Assembly (NCBI GenBank): GCA_029747015.1
Contig: JAKOGI010002189.1
Coordinates: 2,501 to 66,500, forward strand
DNA: 64,000 bases
Source of the DNA: Carnegiea gigantea
Taxonomy: Eukaryota; Streptophyta; Magnoliopsida; Caryophyllales; Cactaceae
Direction: 5' to 3'
The position numbers and the translations under genes were made by a program. Below, piece by piece: positions 1 through 11,982 of the stretch; position 1 is the first letter of the stretch; the number at the start of each line of letters is the position of its first letter. Under the pieces are notes generated by a model, which ran no database searches, was not told the origin of the DNA, and saw only the letters and a program-made list of their open reading frames with translations.

Positions 1-189
1 GGAACTTCATAGTTCAAATGCTCAAAGTAGCATGTGCAGCATTAGAAATCGAACAATATGGTGCATTAGTGAAGCTAAAAGTTCTTGACAAGCTACAAAG
101 TTCAGGAGGTTAATGAGAGTTTCTATGTTTTCAATTTCAGTGAACTTATTCACATAATCCTTTTTGATCTTTGGAACATTCCCTGCTAG

Positions 190-488
190 ATGGATTATAT
201 ATGATGGAAGTTGATCGTGTTCTCCGCCCTGGTGGCTATTTGGTATTATCTGGACCACCTATTGGTTGGAGGCTCAGTTACAAGGGTTGGCAGAGAACAA
301 CTGAGGAATTGGAGAGAGAACAAATTGGTTTGGAAGACCAGGCAAGGAGACTGTGTTGGAAAAAGATTGCAGAAAAGGGATAGATTGCAGTGTAGGAAAA
401 GCCAACAAACCATATTTATTGTGCAAAGAAATTAAAGGCTTGGAAATCTCCTTACTTTTGTGAACGGAATGACTCAGACTCTGCTTGC
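190..488 (+). pseudogene. PMT-type methyltransferase, exon piece A (broken)
   Basis: This piece encodes part of a plant 'probable methyltransferase' (PMT/DUF248 family), Golgi membrane proteins with an S-adenosylmethionine fold thought to act on wall polysaccharides. The visible protein contains [12 protein letters not shown], then LSGPPIGW and KGWQRT, then a charged helix and [11 protein letters not shown], all hallmarks of the family's first half. A good 3' splice site (ctgctag) ends at 189 and sets the frame. Two in-frame TAG codons (381-383, 393-395) break it, the second where the family has Trp; the frame then carries on with KPTNHIYC to about 488. The expected donor reads CTGAGT instead of GTGAGT, so it may be lost. 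The N-terminal exons lie outside the window. Continues in pieces B to D near 15.8-18.3 kb. Confidence 0.85.
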
Positions 489-1149
489 TGAGTTTCTACA
501 CCTCTCTAGTCTATGGCTTATGAATAGAGAAATGGGGAATGGCCAATAACACTCGCACATTGCGCCAGAAAGTCAGTTGGAGTCTTAACTTAATTAAGAA
601 TTAGCTGCTTGCAGTTCACTTAGAAGAATGCCACTGCATGTTGAAGTCATAAGATTTATTTATCTGCCTGCTCAAAACTCCACGAAGAAACAGTCATCAT
701 TTCGCTTATAATTGTAAGATGTGGGGTTTGAGTTATATGGTAACCCTGAACTAAGCTCTAGTGCATGAACAGTGTATTAAAATGAGCACAGTGAGTCTTT
801 GAATAGAGAATGTCTAGCTAGGTGCCACAATTCATATAATAGAAACCCAATTTGCCATAATCGTCAGAGGATGATGGCAATTTGTATATGACAAGGAGAT
901 GGAAGATGGAAGAGTTGAAGTTCTATTGTGTAGGTTTAAACTTGAGTCATTTGAACTTTTTATCAAGGATGACAAGTTGTAAGTATATTACAAGGAAATG
1001 CTCTTATTGAAAGATATGTAAGAAAGAAATTTTTTTGGAGAGCTTTGAAGTGTGTGACTCCATAACCCATATCCAATGCTTTTAACACCCAAATCTATTT
1101 GATAATAGAATAGCCTTTAGTTTTTGCGAACCATCTATGTATACATGGG
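489..1149 (+). other. intron sequence, nothing recognised
   Basis: AT-rich sequence between exon piece A and the LINE. It shows no reading frame of substance, no repeat and no RNA gene. It is best read as the start of the large PMT intron. Confidence 0.5.
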
Positions 1150-1696
1150 TGTCTCAGGGCTGACGTGAGGTCATCGGAGGGCTACCTGGGGTTCGCTGGA
1201 CCACAGGTCTCTGGGAGCCTTCATCATCTCTACTCACCGGTGGCTGGTGCTTCTTCATCGGCCAGCTGCCTCTTTTTTCTTCAGATCTACTCTTTTCTTC
1301 AGTGTTCTTACTTGGGTGAGGCTTTGACAGTGGATGTCGGCTTGCTCTATTACTGACGGTGAGGCTTCCACCAGTAATCTTATCGTCGGCGACTTTCCCA
1401 GGGTAGTGGAGTGGCTTTTCCAGTTTGGCTCATTTCTCTTTGGTTTCCTTCCTTCTTGAGGCGTCCATTACAACGGCCGGAAGTCTGTGCTGCAGCCGGT
1501 GAGGTTTCTCGCTGGACACCTATCGCGCGGCGACTTTTCCGATCACCGGAGAGTCGCCAGAGTTTCATTCTCTGCGTTTTTCTTTCTAGAAGTAGACATC
1601 TGAAGTGGGGGCCAAGTTTGCTCTTTTTTCATTCTCTGGAGTTATTGGCCGGGGCTTCTACCTGGTTAATGGTCCTTGTCTTTTAGTTAGCTTGTT

Positions 1697-3300
1697 GTGA
1701 CTAATAGTATGAGAGGAGGCTGCAAGAGGTTTGTGGCAATCAAAAGCAAATCCTTTGATTTAACTATTGTTGGGATTGCAGAGGATGTATTGAAAATTTC
1801 TGAGAATGGAAGGGGGAGGAGGACTTCAGTTTTGTCACCAGAGAATGTTGCTTTATGGTTATTGAGGGCCTGGGGCAGATTTTACAAGTCCATATCCTCC
1901 AATTCATGTAATCAAGTGCGCCAAGGCTCTAGTATTTTTCTTTTAGAATCTAAGAGAAATAGGGCAGGAAAATTTCTGCAGTTATCTGTTATAAACAAGG
2001 GCAAGAGAACTTTTGTTATTTTCCCAGTAGACTAGAATGAGAGAAGTTGGGCAAAAATCTTTGATGCTCTTACCGAAATTGTTAATCTAACTTTCTCATC
2101 TACATCAGGAGCACTGAGGAGGCCTCCACACCAAGTGACAATGGCACATGGTGTTGCACCTCCACGTCCACCTCTGCCTCCTCCTCCACCTCCAGGTTGT
2201 TGTACAAAGTATGGTTTTATTAGTGAACCAAAATGCTTCCTTCGTTCGGTCCCACACATTGCTGCAACTACGCTTACAAGGAATGTTAATGAAGCTACCG
2301 AAGAGCTTTCGTTATCCAGGCATATGCAAGTAGACAGAGGAAAGCAAAGGGTCATTACAGAGCTTGGGATGAGAGCATCCAGATCGGTCAGCGTTCAAGT
2401 TTATGCCTGACACAACAGTTTCGGTAATAGAAGAAACAGGTTGCGGGACAATAATGGGTGTAGCAGTGAGGGTAGTGGCTGTATAAATTGACCTCAAGAT
2501 GCTTTGCCTGTGTGTGATACAAGCTCTCCTTCGACAGATGAGGCTAAATGTGTTGATCCTGCTCTGTATGAAGCTAAAATTTGTAGATAGGCTACTAGCG
2601 ACACTTTTGTTCCTTTGACAAGGGATGCTGTAGTCTCTCACCAAGTCCACAGGGGTTCTCTTGTTTTCTTGTTTTGGACATTCATCCTATATCAGATTCC
2701 TTGAACCTTTCTAGCGAGCTGGCTCAATCATCTTCTAGGAGCTTGTCGTGGTTATTTGAGGAGAAGGACCAGGCCCCCTCCTTAGTGGTTAACGCCCCAT
2801 CTTCTTTGTTCTCTATAGGTAATCACACATCACTTTCACCGCATAATTGGGGGTTGGATTTATGTGGTAGCGTTACTAGTGATTTACCTCAGGAAATGGT
2901 TCGTGATGCAATTGCAATGAGTGTAAGCTCCCGCAATAGTGCTCCTACTTTCAGGTTCCAGGACACAACTCAAGAGCTTGCTGGGCATGAGTGGCCGTTG
3001 GTGCCAATGGGTAGTTACTCAGGAGATGATGATTCAGTAGCACTATTCACCGTTGATTACTCCTATTTTTAAGGCCCTAGCAATTCTTATTCGGTGGAAG
3101 ATGTTTGGGATGGCATAAATATTAATTTTGATAAGGTTTCCAAGTGGGTGGCCTCCAAACTTAAAAGCATTGCTGCCTGTATCGGGGTGGCTTTCTCGGG
3201 TTATAAGCATGAGGTGATTCATCTTCTATCTAGAATCGAGAGTAGCAATGTTACGCCCGAGCCAGCTGTGCAGAGAACACCACCATCTTCCAGGAGGTAG
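1697..3300 (+). pseudogene. LINE ORF1 (gag-like nucleic-acid-binding protein), broken
   Basis: The frame opens with MTNSMRGGCKRFVAIKSKSF and a domain containing ISENGRGRRTSV and KGKRTFVIFP, a type seen at the start of plant L1 ORF1 proteins. A TAG at 2033-2035 interrupts it, but the same frame runs on with RSWAKIFDALTEIVNL and a proline-rich stretch (about 2160-2200). Later pieces lie at 2674-3072 and 3094-3300 and end in a basic arginine-rich tail. No CCHC knuckle was seen. ORF1 proteins coat the element RNA. The final ORF1 piece ends about 75 bp before the ORF2 start, as expected for a two-ORF LINE. The product name is inferred from position and the N-terminal domain. Confidence 0.65.
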
Positions 3301-3376
3301 AGGGAACTGAGGAGACTTGAGTTTGGAGTTAACTATAATAGGCCGTGCACTTCTACTAGTGGGTTGGTGGTGCCTT

Positions 3377-6300
3377 ATGTTTAGGTTTATCTCTTGGAAT
3401 GTGAGGGGTATTAATGATCGTGACAAGAGAGCTTTGCTTAAAAATTTTTTGAGGGACTGAAATTATGATCTCATTTGTATCCAAGAGATAAAACTTGAGG
3501 AAGTTGAGCTTGCTGATATTCGTAGTATTTGGGGAAACCAAGCTGTTGGTTTTGCGGTTCTCAAGGCAATAGGGGCAGCTGGAGGAATTTTAGTTTTGTG
3601 GAATAAAAATTCTTTCCATTTGATTTCCTCATATTGTGGTGAATTTTCGATCACGGGCTTCTTGCAAATGGGGTATGGTAGCACTACTTGGGCCTTTACT
3701 GGTATTTATGGTCCACATGTTAGAGTTGACAAACTGAGGATGTGGGATGAACTGCGACAGATTTGGGATGGTTGGTCAGGCCTTTGGTGCATGGGGGGAT
3801 TTTAATGAAATTTTGCATTCTCAAGAAAGGAGCACAGGTCTTTGTCCTTCTAATGCAATGGTGGAGTTTCAGTTTCATCAATTACTCAGCCTTGTTGGAC
3901 CTACCCTTGAAGGGGGGAGATTTTACTTGGTCCAGGAGTAGAGATGAATCGGTATGTTCAAGATTAGACCGTTTTCTTGTGTCGGCAGATTGAGAGGTGC
4001 TCTTTCCAGACATGCTTCAAAAGAGGCTGTCAAGGCCAATTTCGGATCACTTCCCTATTTGCGTTGAGACGACAAGGCTAGAAAGGGGTAGGACCCCCTT
4101 CAAGTTTGAGAATATGTGGTTGGAATTTGAGGGATTCTCGGATCTTATCAAAGAGTGGTGGGGGCAGGCTCAAGTTGATGGGTTTGCTAGTTATATTGTT
4201 GCAACCAAGCTTAAGTTTGTCAAAGAGAAACTTAAGAAGTGGAATAGGGATGTGTTTGGAGACATCAAGACTCAAAAGTATAATCTTTTAGGAATTATAA
4301 ATTTCCTCGATGTAAAAGAAGAGACTTCTGGCTTTACTAGTGTCGAAATTCAGCAAAGAAGGGATGCAAAAGAGGATTGGGCTAAAATTATTTTGATGGA
4401 GGAAATATCTTGGAGGCAAAAGTCGAGGGCTTTATAGCTTAAGGCCAGCGATCGTAACACCAAATTCTTCCATAGGGTAGCTAATATACGTAGGCAGTTT
4501 AACTCTATGTCTTTTGTGGTGGTGGATGGAGTTCAATATTGTCTGCAATCTACAACTTTTACAAATCTCTTTTTTCGAGTCAGAACCGTGGAGACCTAAA
4601 GTTGATACTTTGCCTTTGCCCTTGTTACGAGACTCGGAAAAAGAGTTTATTGAGATGCCTTTCAGTGAAGAAGAAGTCACTAAAGCTCTTCTAGATTGCT
4701 GTGGGGATAAGGCTGCCATACCTGATGGTATGACTATGGCATTCCTTCAAGGCAATTGGGATACTGTTAGTGGAGATGTGATGAGAATGTTTGCCGAGTT
4801 CTTCTCTTCAGGAAGATTTGTGGCCACCCTTAATGCCACTTTGATTAGCCTTATTCCTAAGAAAGCAAATGCTGAAAATGTTAGAGACTTTCGGTCAATC
4901 AGCCTAGTTAGTTGCATTTATAAATTGCTTTCAAAGGTTTTAGCCCAAAGGTTAAGAGGCATAATTGGGAATCTTATTTCAGAGAACCAAAATGCCTTTG
5001 TTGGAGGTCGTTAGATCATCGATGCAGTGCTTATAGCAAATGAGCTTATTGATTCTAGCATTAAGTCAGGAAAGTCGGGTGTGTTCTATAAGTTGGACAT
5101 TGAGAAAGCATATGATCATGTGAATTGGGATTTTTTGTGGTATGTCATGAAGAGAATGAGCTTTGGGGAAAAGTGGATTAGATGGATCCACCACTGCATA
5201 TCGTCCGCATCCTTTGCAGTTCTTGTCAACGGTTCTCCTACAGAGTTCTTTTTGGCTTCTAGAGGTCTTCGTTAGGGAGACTCTTTATCCCCCCTTTTGG
5301 TTCTGCTGGTCATGGAAGTATTTACAACGATGATTGATGCAGCATCTAGTGCAGGGCTTATTTCTGGGTTTAAAGCGGGCTGCTCGAGTACCTCAACTAC
5401 GAGTGTCTCTCATTTTCTTTTTACGGACAACACCATTGTTTTTTGTGAAAATGATTGTGAACAGATGGTGAATCTAGGGTGTGTGCTCACTTGGTTTCAG
5501 GCGGTTTCGAGTCTTAGGGTAAACTTGGCAAAGAGCTCTATCCTACCTATTGGGCACATGGACAATATTCAAATGCTTGCAGGTGTTTTAGGTTGCGAAG
5601 TTGATGCCTTTCCGATTACCTACCTAGGTCTCCCTCTCGGTGCTAAATTGAAGGAGAAAGCCATTTGGAACCCAATTATCGAGAAATTTGAGAAAAGACT
5701 TTTTGGATGGAAGTCTATGTACCTTTCAAAAGGGGGGAGATTAACTCTCGTCAAGAGTGTTCTCTCAAGCATCCCCACTTACTTCCTCTCCCTTTTTCCC
5801 TTACCTTCTTCAGTGGCCATTAAATTAGAAGCAATGCAGAGGAAATTCCTTTAGGGTTCTTTTGGGAGTGACTTCAAGTTTCATCTTGTAAGATGGAACA
5901 TTGTGAAGCAACCACTGTTTTATGAGGGTTAGGTATAAGGGACTTGTGTCTCTTTAATGAGGCCCTTCTTGGTAAGTGGCTATAGAGATTTATGAATGAA
6001 AAGGGCAATCTATGGAGGAAGGTAGTTACCATCAAATATAGGGACGATGGATTTGGTTGGTTTCCCTCTATCACGAGAGGCTCTTATAGGTATAATCTTT
6101 GGAGATATATCTCCAAAGGTTGGGGGAGATTCTTTCCTCACTGTTCCTTTGAGGAAGGAGATGGCTGTTCAATCTTTTTTTGGTATGATCGCTAGTGCGG
6201 CGAGTTTCCTTTGAAAGACTTGTTCCCTAGGCTTTACGTTTTGGCAGTGGACAAAAATGTCTCTGTTGTTGAGTATCGGGAGCAGGTTCTCGGTAATAGT

Positions 6301-6966
6301 GTTTAGGCACCTGTTTTTGTTCAAGATGGATTCGTTGGTGATGATTCCTTGGTCAGCTTTTTCAATAAGCTTAATGAGGCCAAAGTAGGAGAATCTTCAG
6401 TTGATAGGGTGCGGCGGGATCTAACCACTCAGGGGTGCTTCACTATTAGATCTTTTTGTTTGAAGCTTCTTGATGGGAAGTTTCCACCACAGGAGATTCA
6501 TTCTGAAAAAGGCTTCCCTGGCAATCTCATTTAGAAGTCCTTCGCCCCATTGAAGGTTTCGTTCTTGGTATGGGAAGCTACACGTGGGAACATATTAACG
6601 TGTGATAACTTACAAAAAAGGGGGAAAGTTTTGGTGAATAGATGCTTTATGTGTAAAAGGGCCTGTGAATCTATGGATCATTTATTGCTCGATTGTCAGG
6701 TTGCAAGCATTCTTTGGGGTCTAGCTTTTAGTTGCTTGGGAATGTCCTGGGTTGCTCCTGATTCTATTAGGAACCATCTTTTGGCTTGGGAAGGTTCCTT
6801 TGGTAGGAAAGTTAAGAAGAAGAAGAAGAAGAAGAAGGAAGTCATGGTCTTACCTTATATCATCTTTTGGAGTATTTGGAGTGAAAGAAATAGAAGAGTT
6901 TTTGATAACGTAGAAACCCCTCTTCAGGATTTGAAAGAGAATTTCATCAAAATTCTCCACTTTTAG
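3377..6966 (+). pseudogene. LINE ORF2: endonuclease - reverse transcriptase - zinc-binding tail, broken
   Basis: The ATG at 3377 starts FRFISWNVRGIN, the classic first motif of the apurinic-type endonuclease. IQEIKLEE, GIYGP, GDFNEI (split by a frame change near 3804) and RPISDHFPI follow. The reverse transcriptase block (about 4600-5560) shows [43 protein letters not shown] and GDSLSPLL. The catalytic motif, normally F/Y-A-D-D, reads FTDN at 5420-5431, so polymerase activity would be lost even without the stops. The C-terminal zinc-binding module (about 6550-6760) shows CMCKRACESMDHLLLDC. In-frame stops at 3458, 3991, 4435, 5012, 5273 and 5852 each sit one transition away from Trp, Gln or Arg codons. 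There are at least three frame changes. Confidence 0.9.
6814..6837 (+). repeat. (AAG)8 microsatellite inside LINE ORF2
   Basis: Eight perfect AAG units lie in the reading frame and encode a run of lysines in the C-terminal region, where LINE proteins normally have no such tract. It probably grew after the element lost function. Confidence 0.85.
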
Positions 6967-7139
6967 AAGAATGGGAAGTTTAGCTCTTCCTTTATTGATT
7001 TGGAAGATTGTGTGGATAGTTTATACTTAGGTTGTAGATAGCCTTTTGTATAATACTCACTGTGCAACTGAGCTTCTGATATTTCTATATTAACATATTA
7101 CCTTTTCCTTATCAAACAAAAAAAATCAAATAATTAAAA

Positions 7140-7674
7140 GCTGCTTCCTTTTTTGTTTTTCTCTTTTGTTTTCTAAATTGAATTTGAGTGGGATGGTAAA
7201 ATCCCTGGAATCTCAGAGGCAGTAATCATATGCTGGAGCAAAAGCTTGCTCTTGAATGTGTTTTCCAACTTACAACTTCTATTTAGTGGGTGCCCGCTAA
7301 AGTTTGGTAAACTTTTGTGCAGATGAAGTTGTTAGATTGAATATCTTTTTATGGAAAAGAAATCCCATCCATAGTAATGAACCTTTGGTGTCGTTTGGAG
7401 TCTTGTTTTACCTGGTTAACTCAGTTCCGTTGTGGATAGCTTCTATCTTTGTGTCTGGTCTATCTCCTTTCCCAAAATAAACTAATTCACCAAGAATAAT
7501 TGATAGTAACTATTGAAGATATGTTTGAGCAGTTGCTAATAAGGTGGGCTATTTGTGGGCGAAGTGTGTTCATGAAGTTTATTTGAAAGGTGAGGACTTC
7601 TGGCACTATACTTCTGTTGAATCTAGTTGGTATTGAAGAGAGGTGAATAAAGTTAAAAGTAAGCCCCCGTCAGC
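7140..7674 (+). other. intron sequence, nothing recognised
   Basis: Pyrimidine-rich then mixed sequence between the LINE tail and the next LTR. There is no frame, no RNA gene and no repeat that I can recognise. Confidence 0.45.
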
Positions 7675-8145
7675 TGCAGGGTAATGTTGAGAACATCGTC
7701 CCTAGCAATTATTCTACTTAATGTAGGACGCTCTGATAGAAATTCCTACAAAGGGGAATAATTGACATAGGACACTCTAATAGCAGTTCCTATAGAGAAA
7801 ATTCTCACACGAAGAAATATTAACTCACTCAAATTAATAAATAATCATTCATAATCTCCTTCTCCAATTACATTGGGTTTATATAAACAAGAGGCTAACT
7901 AGTATTAAGAAACCTAAATAATAAGATATAAATTAGAAAAGGATAAGGATATATAACCTAATATTATCCTAATAGACTAGGCAACTGAATCTTAATCAAA
8001 TATAACTAAATATCCTATTTTGGTTGTATCAAAATATGCCTAAAAATAACCTACAAAAATAATAAAAAAATACATAAGATTTCCAATATCAAAATATTCT
8101 AATTTCCTAAATATCTTTCCTAAGTATGTTTACACTTACCCTGCA
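7675..8145 (-). repeat. 3' LTR of the RRM-bearing element
   Basis: The LTR is bounded by TG...CA with a 10-bp inverted match (TGCAGGGTAA / TTACCCTGCA). The half nearest 8145 is similar to 9320-9573 in the same orientation. Confidence 0.65.
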
Positions 8146-8160
8146 TTAGTCTCCCTCGGT
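8146..8160 (-). promoter_or_regulatory. polypurine tract of the RRM-bearing element
   Basis: On the minus strand a purine-rich run (GAGGGAGACTAA) directly precedes the LTR start, the place where plus-strand DNA synthesis is primed. Confidence 0.5.
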
Positions 8161-8170
8161 TGGAAAATTT

Positions 8171-8724
8171 TCATCCTCGGGTTTTGAAATGCAGCTGGAT
8201 TGAGGATGAAGAAGTTAGAATTAATTTCACTTTTATATAGTTTGAAATTTGAACTACACTCAAAATATTCTCCAATGCTAGTAACCATGTAAACCTCGAA
8301 TGATGTTGAATCTTCTCAAAGAAGCCCTCTGGAATGAAAAAGTCAACATGCGCAACAACTCCTTGGGTCACTCTAATGCCTCCTGGTAAGAGGTCCAAAT
8401 CCATCGCTACTTGCTTATCCTCTTCATTTGCTTGTACATCCTCTTTATCAACCCACCTCAGAAGAACTTCATCGTGAATATCTAGAGTAGATGATTCATT
8501 TTTCAGTGTCTCATTCAGATAAGATTGAGAGCCAACTCAAAGAAGATGATGGTTTGGATATTCGGATAACGTACTACATAAAACATTATTGTCTAAGACT
8601 TGGTTGGGTTTTGCCATCTCAAATTGTTCTTTGTTAGATTCCTCTTCGAAAGTTTCCTCCTCATCATCCTCAATGAATACTCGCCTATGGTTTTCACTAG
8701 AGTACATGGGATGTTCGTCATCCA
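8171..8724 (-). pseudogene. Acidic coding remnants of the RRM-bearing element
   Basis: Two minus-strand frames lie between the RRM piece and the 3' LTR. One (8537-8725) is strongly acidic (EDDEEETFEEES). The other (8171-8404) contains DLDLLPGGIRVTQGVV and ends next to the polypurine tract. I do not recognise either as a known domain. Their position, same strand and end close to the LTR suggest they are the C-terminal part of the element's single former reading frame. Confidence 0.4.
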
Positions 8725-9127
8725 AATAATAAATCGGTGGTCACCAACCTTGAAGATGGAACTCCATAATCGTTAGTGGGAATTTTCCTGGGTATCGAAA
8801 GAGCTCTAGGAGGTTTATAGTCCAACATGTACCGAGGGATGTAAGGCTTACATCGACAAATGGCCTCACTAGCAAAGTATAAATCTAACTCACAACCTTT
8901 ATAAATTTAATGACCTTGAAGTTTGCAAAAGGCATTAACAACATTCCCTATATGAGTAAAAATTCACTCGAGCATAAAAAGCACCCACTGTTTGAAATCT
9001 AGCAATGTTTTCCACTTCTCCATAGGGGAGAAAACTTGATATAGAACATCCGTCATAATAGGGAGTTCTCTATCATGAATCATCACAAATAAAGCTCGAT
9101 GATGTTTTTGAAACCAAGCCATAAATG
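8725..9127 (-). pseudogene. Captured RRM fragment, polypyrimidine-tract-binding-protein-like
   Basis: Read on the minus strand, one frame gives WFQKHHRALFVMI, then MTDVLYQVFSP, then NVVNAFCKLQG and IYKGCELDLYFASE. Strand order, the VDVL.QVFSP-like helix, the NAV..F..LQG segment and the C.LD..FA strand match the RNA-recognition motif of plant polypyrimidine-tract-binding proteins, which regulate splicing. Two stops interrupt it (one TGA, one TAA). The fragment lies inside an LTR element and has no introns, so I infer retro-capture of host mRNA. The RRM assignment is from motif memory. An ordinary retroelement gag domain is the main alternative. Confidence 0.55.
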
Positions 9128-9319
9128 CACCAGCTCAACAATAATAGCAAACAACAACAAGTGAACACAAAACAACATTTATTAAGAAGAATTTCGGCAA
9201 CCAGCCTAGCCGGCAGTGAAGGCAGTGGGTGGAATGGACAGAGTGTGGTGATTGGCATATGTGTGGTGGAATAAGTGGTGGTTGTTAGCTGGGTTACGTG
9301 TGGGTTAGGGTTTGAGCGA

Positions 9320-9573
9320 TGGTTAATCATTCCTAATCTCCTTCTTCGGGTGCATAAGGGTTATATAACCAAGAGGGTAACTAATGTAATTTAATATTAT
9401 TGTAATAGACCAAAAAATTAAATTTTAATAAAATATCACTAAATATTCTTATTTTTTTGGCTATTTTAAAATGTGCTTATAAATAATCTACAAAAATCAT
9501 AAAAAATACAAAAGATTTTTGATATTAAAATATTGTAGTTTTCTAAATATCTTTGCCCATTCTTTACACTTAT
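9320..9573 (-). repeat. second LTR copy (partial) of the RRM-bearing element
   Basis: This stretch aligns by eye with about 7840-8135: shared blocks are around 'ttcataatctcc', 'ctaaatatcctattt', 'cctacaaaaat..aaaaaatac' and 'ttctaaatatcttt'. It stops at 9573, where the Gypsy LTR begins. The LTR's missing last bases appear at 13493-13500. Confidence 0.6.
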
Positions 9574-9920
9574 TGATGAAATCATAAATAATTAAGGAAA
9601 TTTTATTAGAGTCATACTTGGATTTGAGTTATAGTCTATTATGGTTTCCTATTTCTATTAGCGTTAGTTTTATGGTATCCTATGCTTATTAGGAATATTA
9701 CATTTTTCTACTTCTATTCAGAGTTATATTAGTTCGTATTAGGACGATTAAGCACCTATAAATATGGGGTCTATGTACCTTTTTTAATTATCTATTATAC
9801 ATTATTGAATATTGAGTATTGAATGACAATTGATTTGAGTACGGAGATGCCAATCCCTTTCTTCCCTCTTTCTCTCTAAATTTCTCCCTTCTTTCCCTTT
9901 TCTCTATCCAATCTCTATCA
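9574..9920 (+). repeat. 5' LTR of deleted Gypsy element
   Basis: 347 bp, starts TGATGAAATC and ends CTCTATCA. It matches 13139-13492 through most of its length. Confidence 0.88.
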
Positions 9921-9922
9921 AC

Positions 9923-9935
9923 TTGGTATCAGAGC
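9923..9935 (+). promoter_or_regulatory. primer binding site, initiator-tRNA-Met type
   Basis: TTGGTATCAGAGC follows the LTR by two bases; TGGTATCAGAGC is complementary to the 3' end of plant initiator tRNA-Met, which primes minus-strand synthesis. Confidence 0.85.
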
Positions 9936-10559
9936 AAGTTCTCGATTCCTGGCCAACCCCACCCCAAATTCCGCTGTTAAGATAGTGGAAAAAAAAAAAA
10001 AATCTTGTTTCAAGCTTTCAAACCTACAATCTGGCATACACAGCCACCAGCCTCAACTCCCCAACCTTTCATCAACATCATCACTCCCATCAAACCTTGC
10101 CACTACTGCCATCACTCACTGGTGCTACTTATTGTTTGCTGATGGTGCTGAGTGCCGATAGTTTCACAACAGTTTTGCAAAGAAGCTTGCTGAGGTCCCT
10201 GGTTGCTGTCTCCTTCCTACTTTGAGGAGCTTAAGTCGAATCGAAGGAAATTTGTGATATTTTGCTAGATAGGTTAGGCCAACTTTGGTACTTGTCAGGT
10301 CCCTTCCTTGATTTTAGGACTTTAGATTATTAGTTGGTTGTCAATTATTTGCTTAGAGCTAAAATTACTTTCTTTTTTTTTTTTTTGAAAAAATCAGGAC
10401 TATTATGATAGTAGCATAATTTCCTTAATTGCTTTGCTTGCTACAAGTGCTTTAGGAGTAGTTCATTATTTGAGTTGCTTGTGTGTTTTGTGATGATTTA
10501 TTGGTGTAAAAAAAAAAGAGGTTTTTTTCCCCCTTTCATGCTAGTTACTAAAGCCATGA

Positions 10560-11860
10560 CATTAGAATAAAGAATTGATGGAATTGACGACATGATTGAT
10601 AGACTGTACAAAAAATTGGAAGCTTTACAAAAGGAAACTAATGATGATATTTTTGAATTGGCTAAAAAATGAAAAGCTAGGTGGGATGAACTTAGATTCT
10701 CACTTCAAAAAGGTGGTAAGGAAAATCAAAAATGTATTCTTAGGGTGGAGGATCAAGTACATGATCTCCAAAGTAGGATTATGGCTTTCCAGAACTCTTT
10801 ATGTGGTATTCATGGAAGTGTTACAAAATTGGAACTGAAACTAGAATCTCACTTGTCTCAATGTATGCATAATGTGGCTAGTTCTATGTAATGTCCAGCC
10901 TAGAGGACCTAAACTTGTTGACTCAACTATTAATCTGAAAAACTATACTTTTACAATGTTTGATAGGACCCATGTTCTGAGGAGGATAGAGCCTGAAGAC
11001 ATTGATCACATTCTTAATGGTTCTACGGATGATGAGTACTACCATGACAAATCTGATGAGCCGTAACCTTGCCACTGTAGAGGTAGGTACAGAGCTCGAC
11101 ATTATAGGCATCATTCACCTAGAAGAGACCAAGGCTATCTTAGGAACCAAATACTTGTCGATCCTTGTGATGTGTCGAGAAAAGTTAAGGTTGATGTCCT
11201 TGGGGTAGACATGATACCAGTGCTTTTGTTGAGTGGTTAGACTGCCTAGAGGACTACTTCGAATTTTATGGCATAGATAAATCACTTACGTGAGTCGCTC
11301 ATAACTTTGTGGGGTGAAATGAAACAAAAATTGAAAGAAAAATATTTACCTTCATTCCATTAAAGACAAATGATGGATAATTGATGGAACCTGAAACAAC
11401 TGAATACTATACCCAATTTAAGAAGATGAAGCTCAAATGTGCTGTTAGAGAAGAACAATGGGTAACTGTGACAAGGTTCATTAATGGGCTTGGAGATGAC
11501 ATTAAAGGAGAAGTGAGCCTTTTCCATCCTGTGTCTTGAGTGGAGGCTTACCAAGAGGCTATAGAAATAGGGAAGTACAAAAGGCCTTTCTCTTCTCATA
11601 GGTGAACTTCCCAAGCCAAGGGAGTCTCAACCTTTCAAGGCTGTCACCTTTCAAGAGTACTCCTACTTTAACGGACAAGCTGAGTCTAATCAGTTTGCTA
11701 TGAATGACACCCAGCCTAATCAGCCAGCCAACTTTAGCAAAGGTAGTTCCTTCACCTCACCTTTAATTCACTTTTCTTCGCCCATAATGTGTCATAAGTG
11801 TCACGAGAGAGGTCATCTAGCTTGTTATTGTCCCCGTCACACTCTTACCAATTTACCATA
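10560..11860 (+). pseudogene. Gypsy gag with zinc knuckle, broken
   Basis: Recognisable pieces in order are a coiled region (IDDMIDRLYKKLEALQKE), SAFVEWLDCLEDYFEFYGI (typical Gypsy gag), YYTQFKKMKLKCAVREEQW, FINGLGDDIKGEVSLFHP and a C-X2-C-X4-H-X4-C knuckle (CHKCHERGHLACYC, about 11796-11837). Many stops and frame changes separate them. Gag forms the particle that packages the element RNA. Confidence 0.75.
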
Positions 11861-11982
11861 GCGCGAGGAAATCTTACAGAAGAGGAACCAGTAAATGAGA
11901 TTGTCTATCCTGTTGTGTTGTAGGTGATATTGCTACTGAGAGTGAACGTGAAGAGGATGAGTGAGACAATCTCCCTTTTGTC

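Larger units (their letters stand above)
1150..7139 (+). mobile_element. L1-type LINE (non-LTR retrotransposon), near full length, inactive
   Basis: The element carries a GC-richer leader (about 1150-1690), an ORF1, an ORF2 with endonuclease, reverse transcriptase and a C-terminal zinc-binding module, a short 3' UTR and an A-rich tail (7114-7139). This order is that of plant L1 elements, which insert by target-primed reverse transcription. It sits in the PMT intron in the sense orientation. All the expected coding blocks are present but broken by stop codons and frame changes. I could not find a convincing target-site duplication, so the 5' border at about 1150 is an estimate from the change in base composition. 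Confidence 0.88.

Noticed and set aside
1411..1686. 91-codon frame before LINE ORF1
   Set aside because: It falls in the GC-richer LINE leader, has no recognisable domain, and a frame on the opposite strand overlaps it. Judged 5' UTR.
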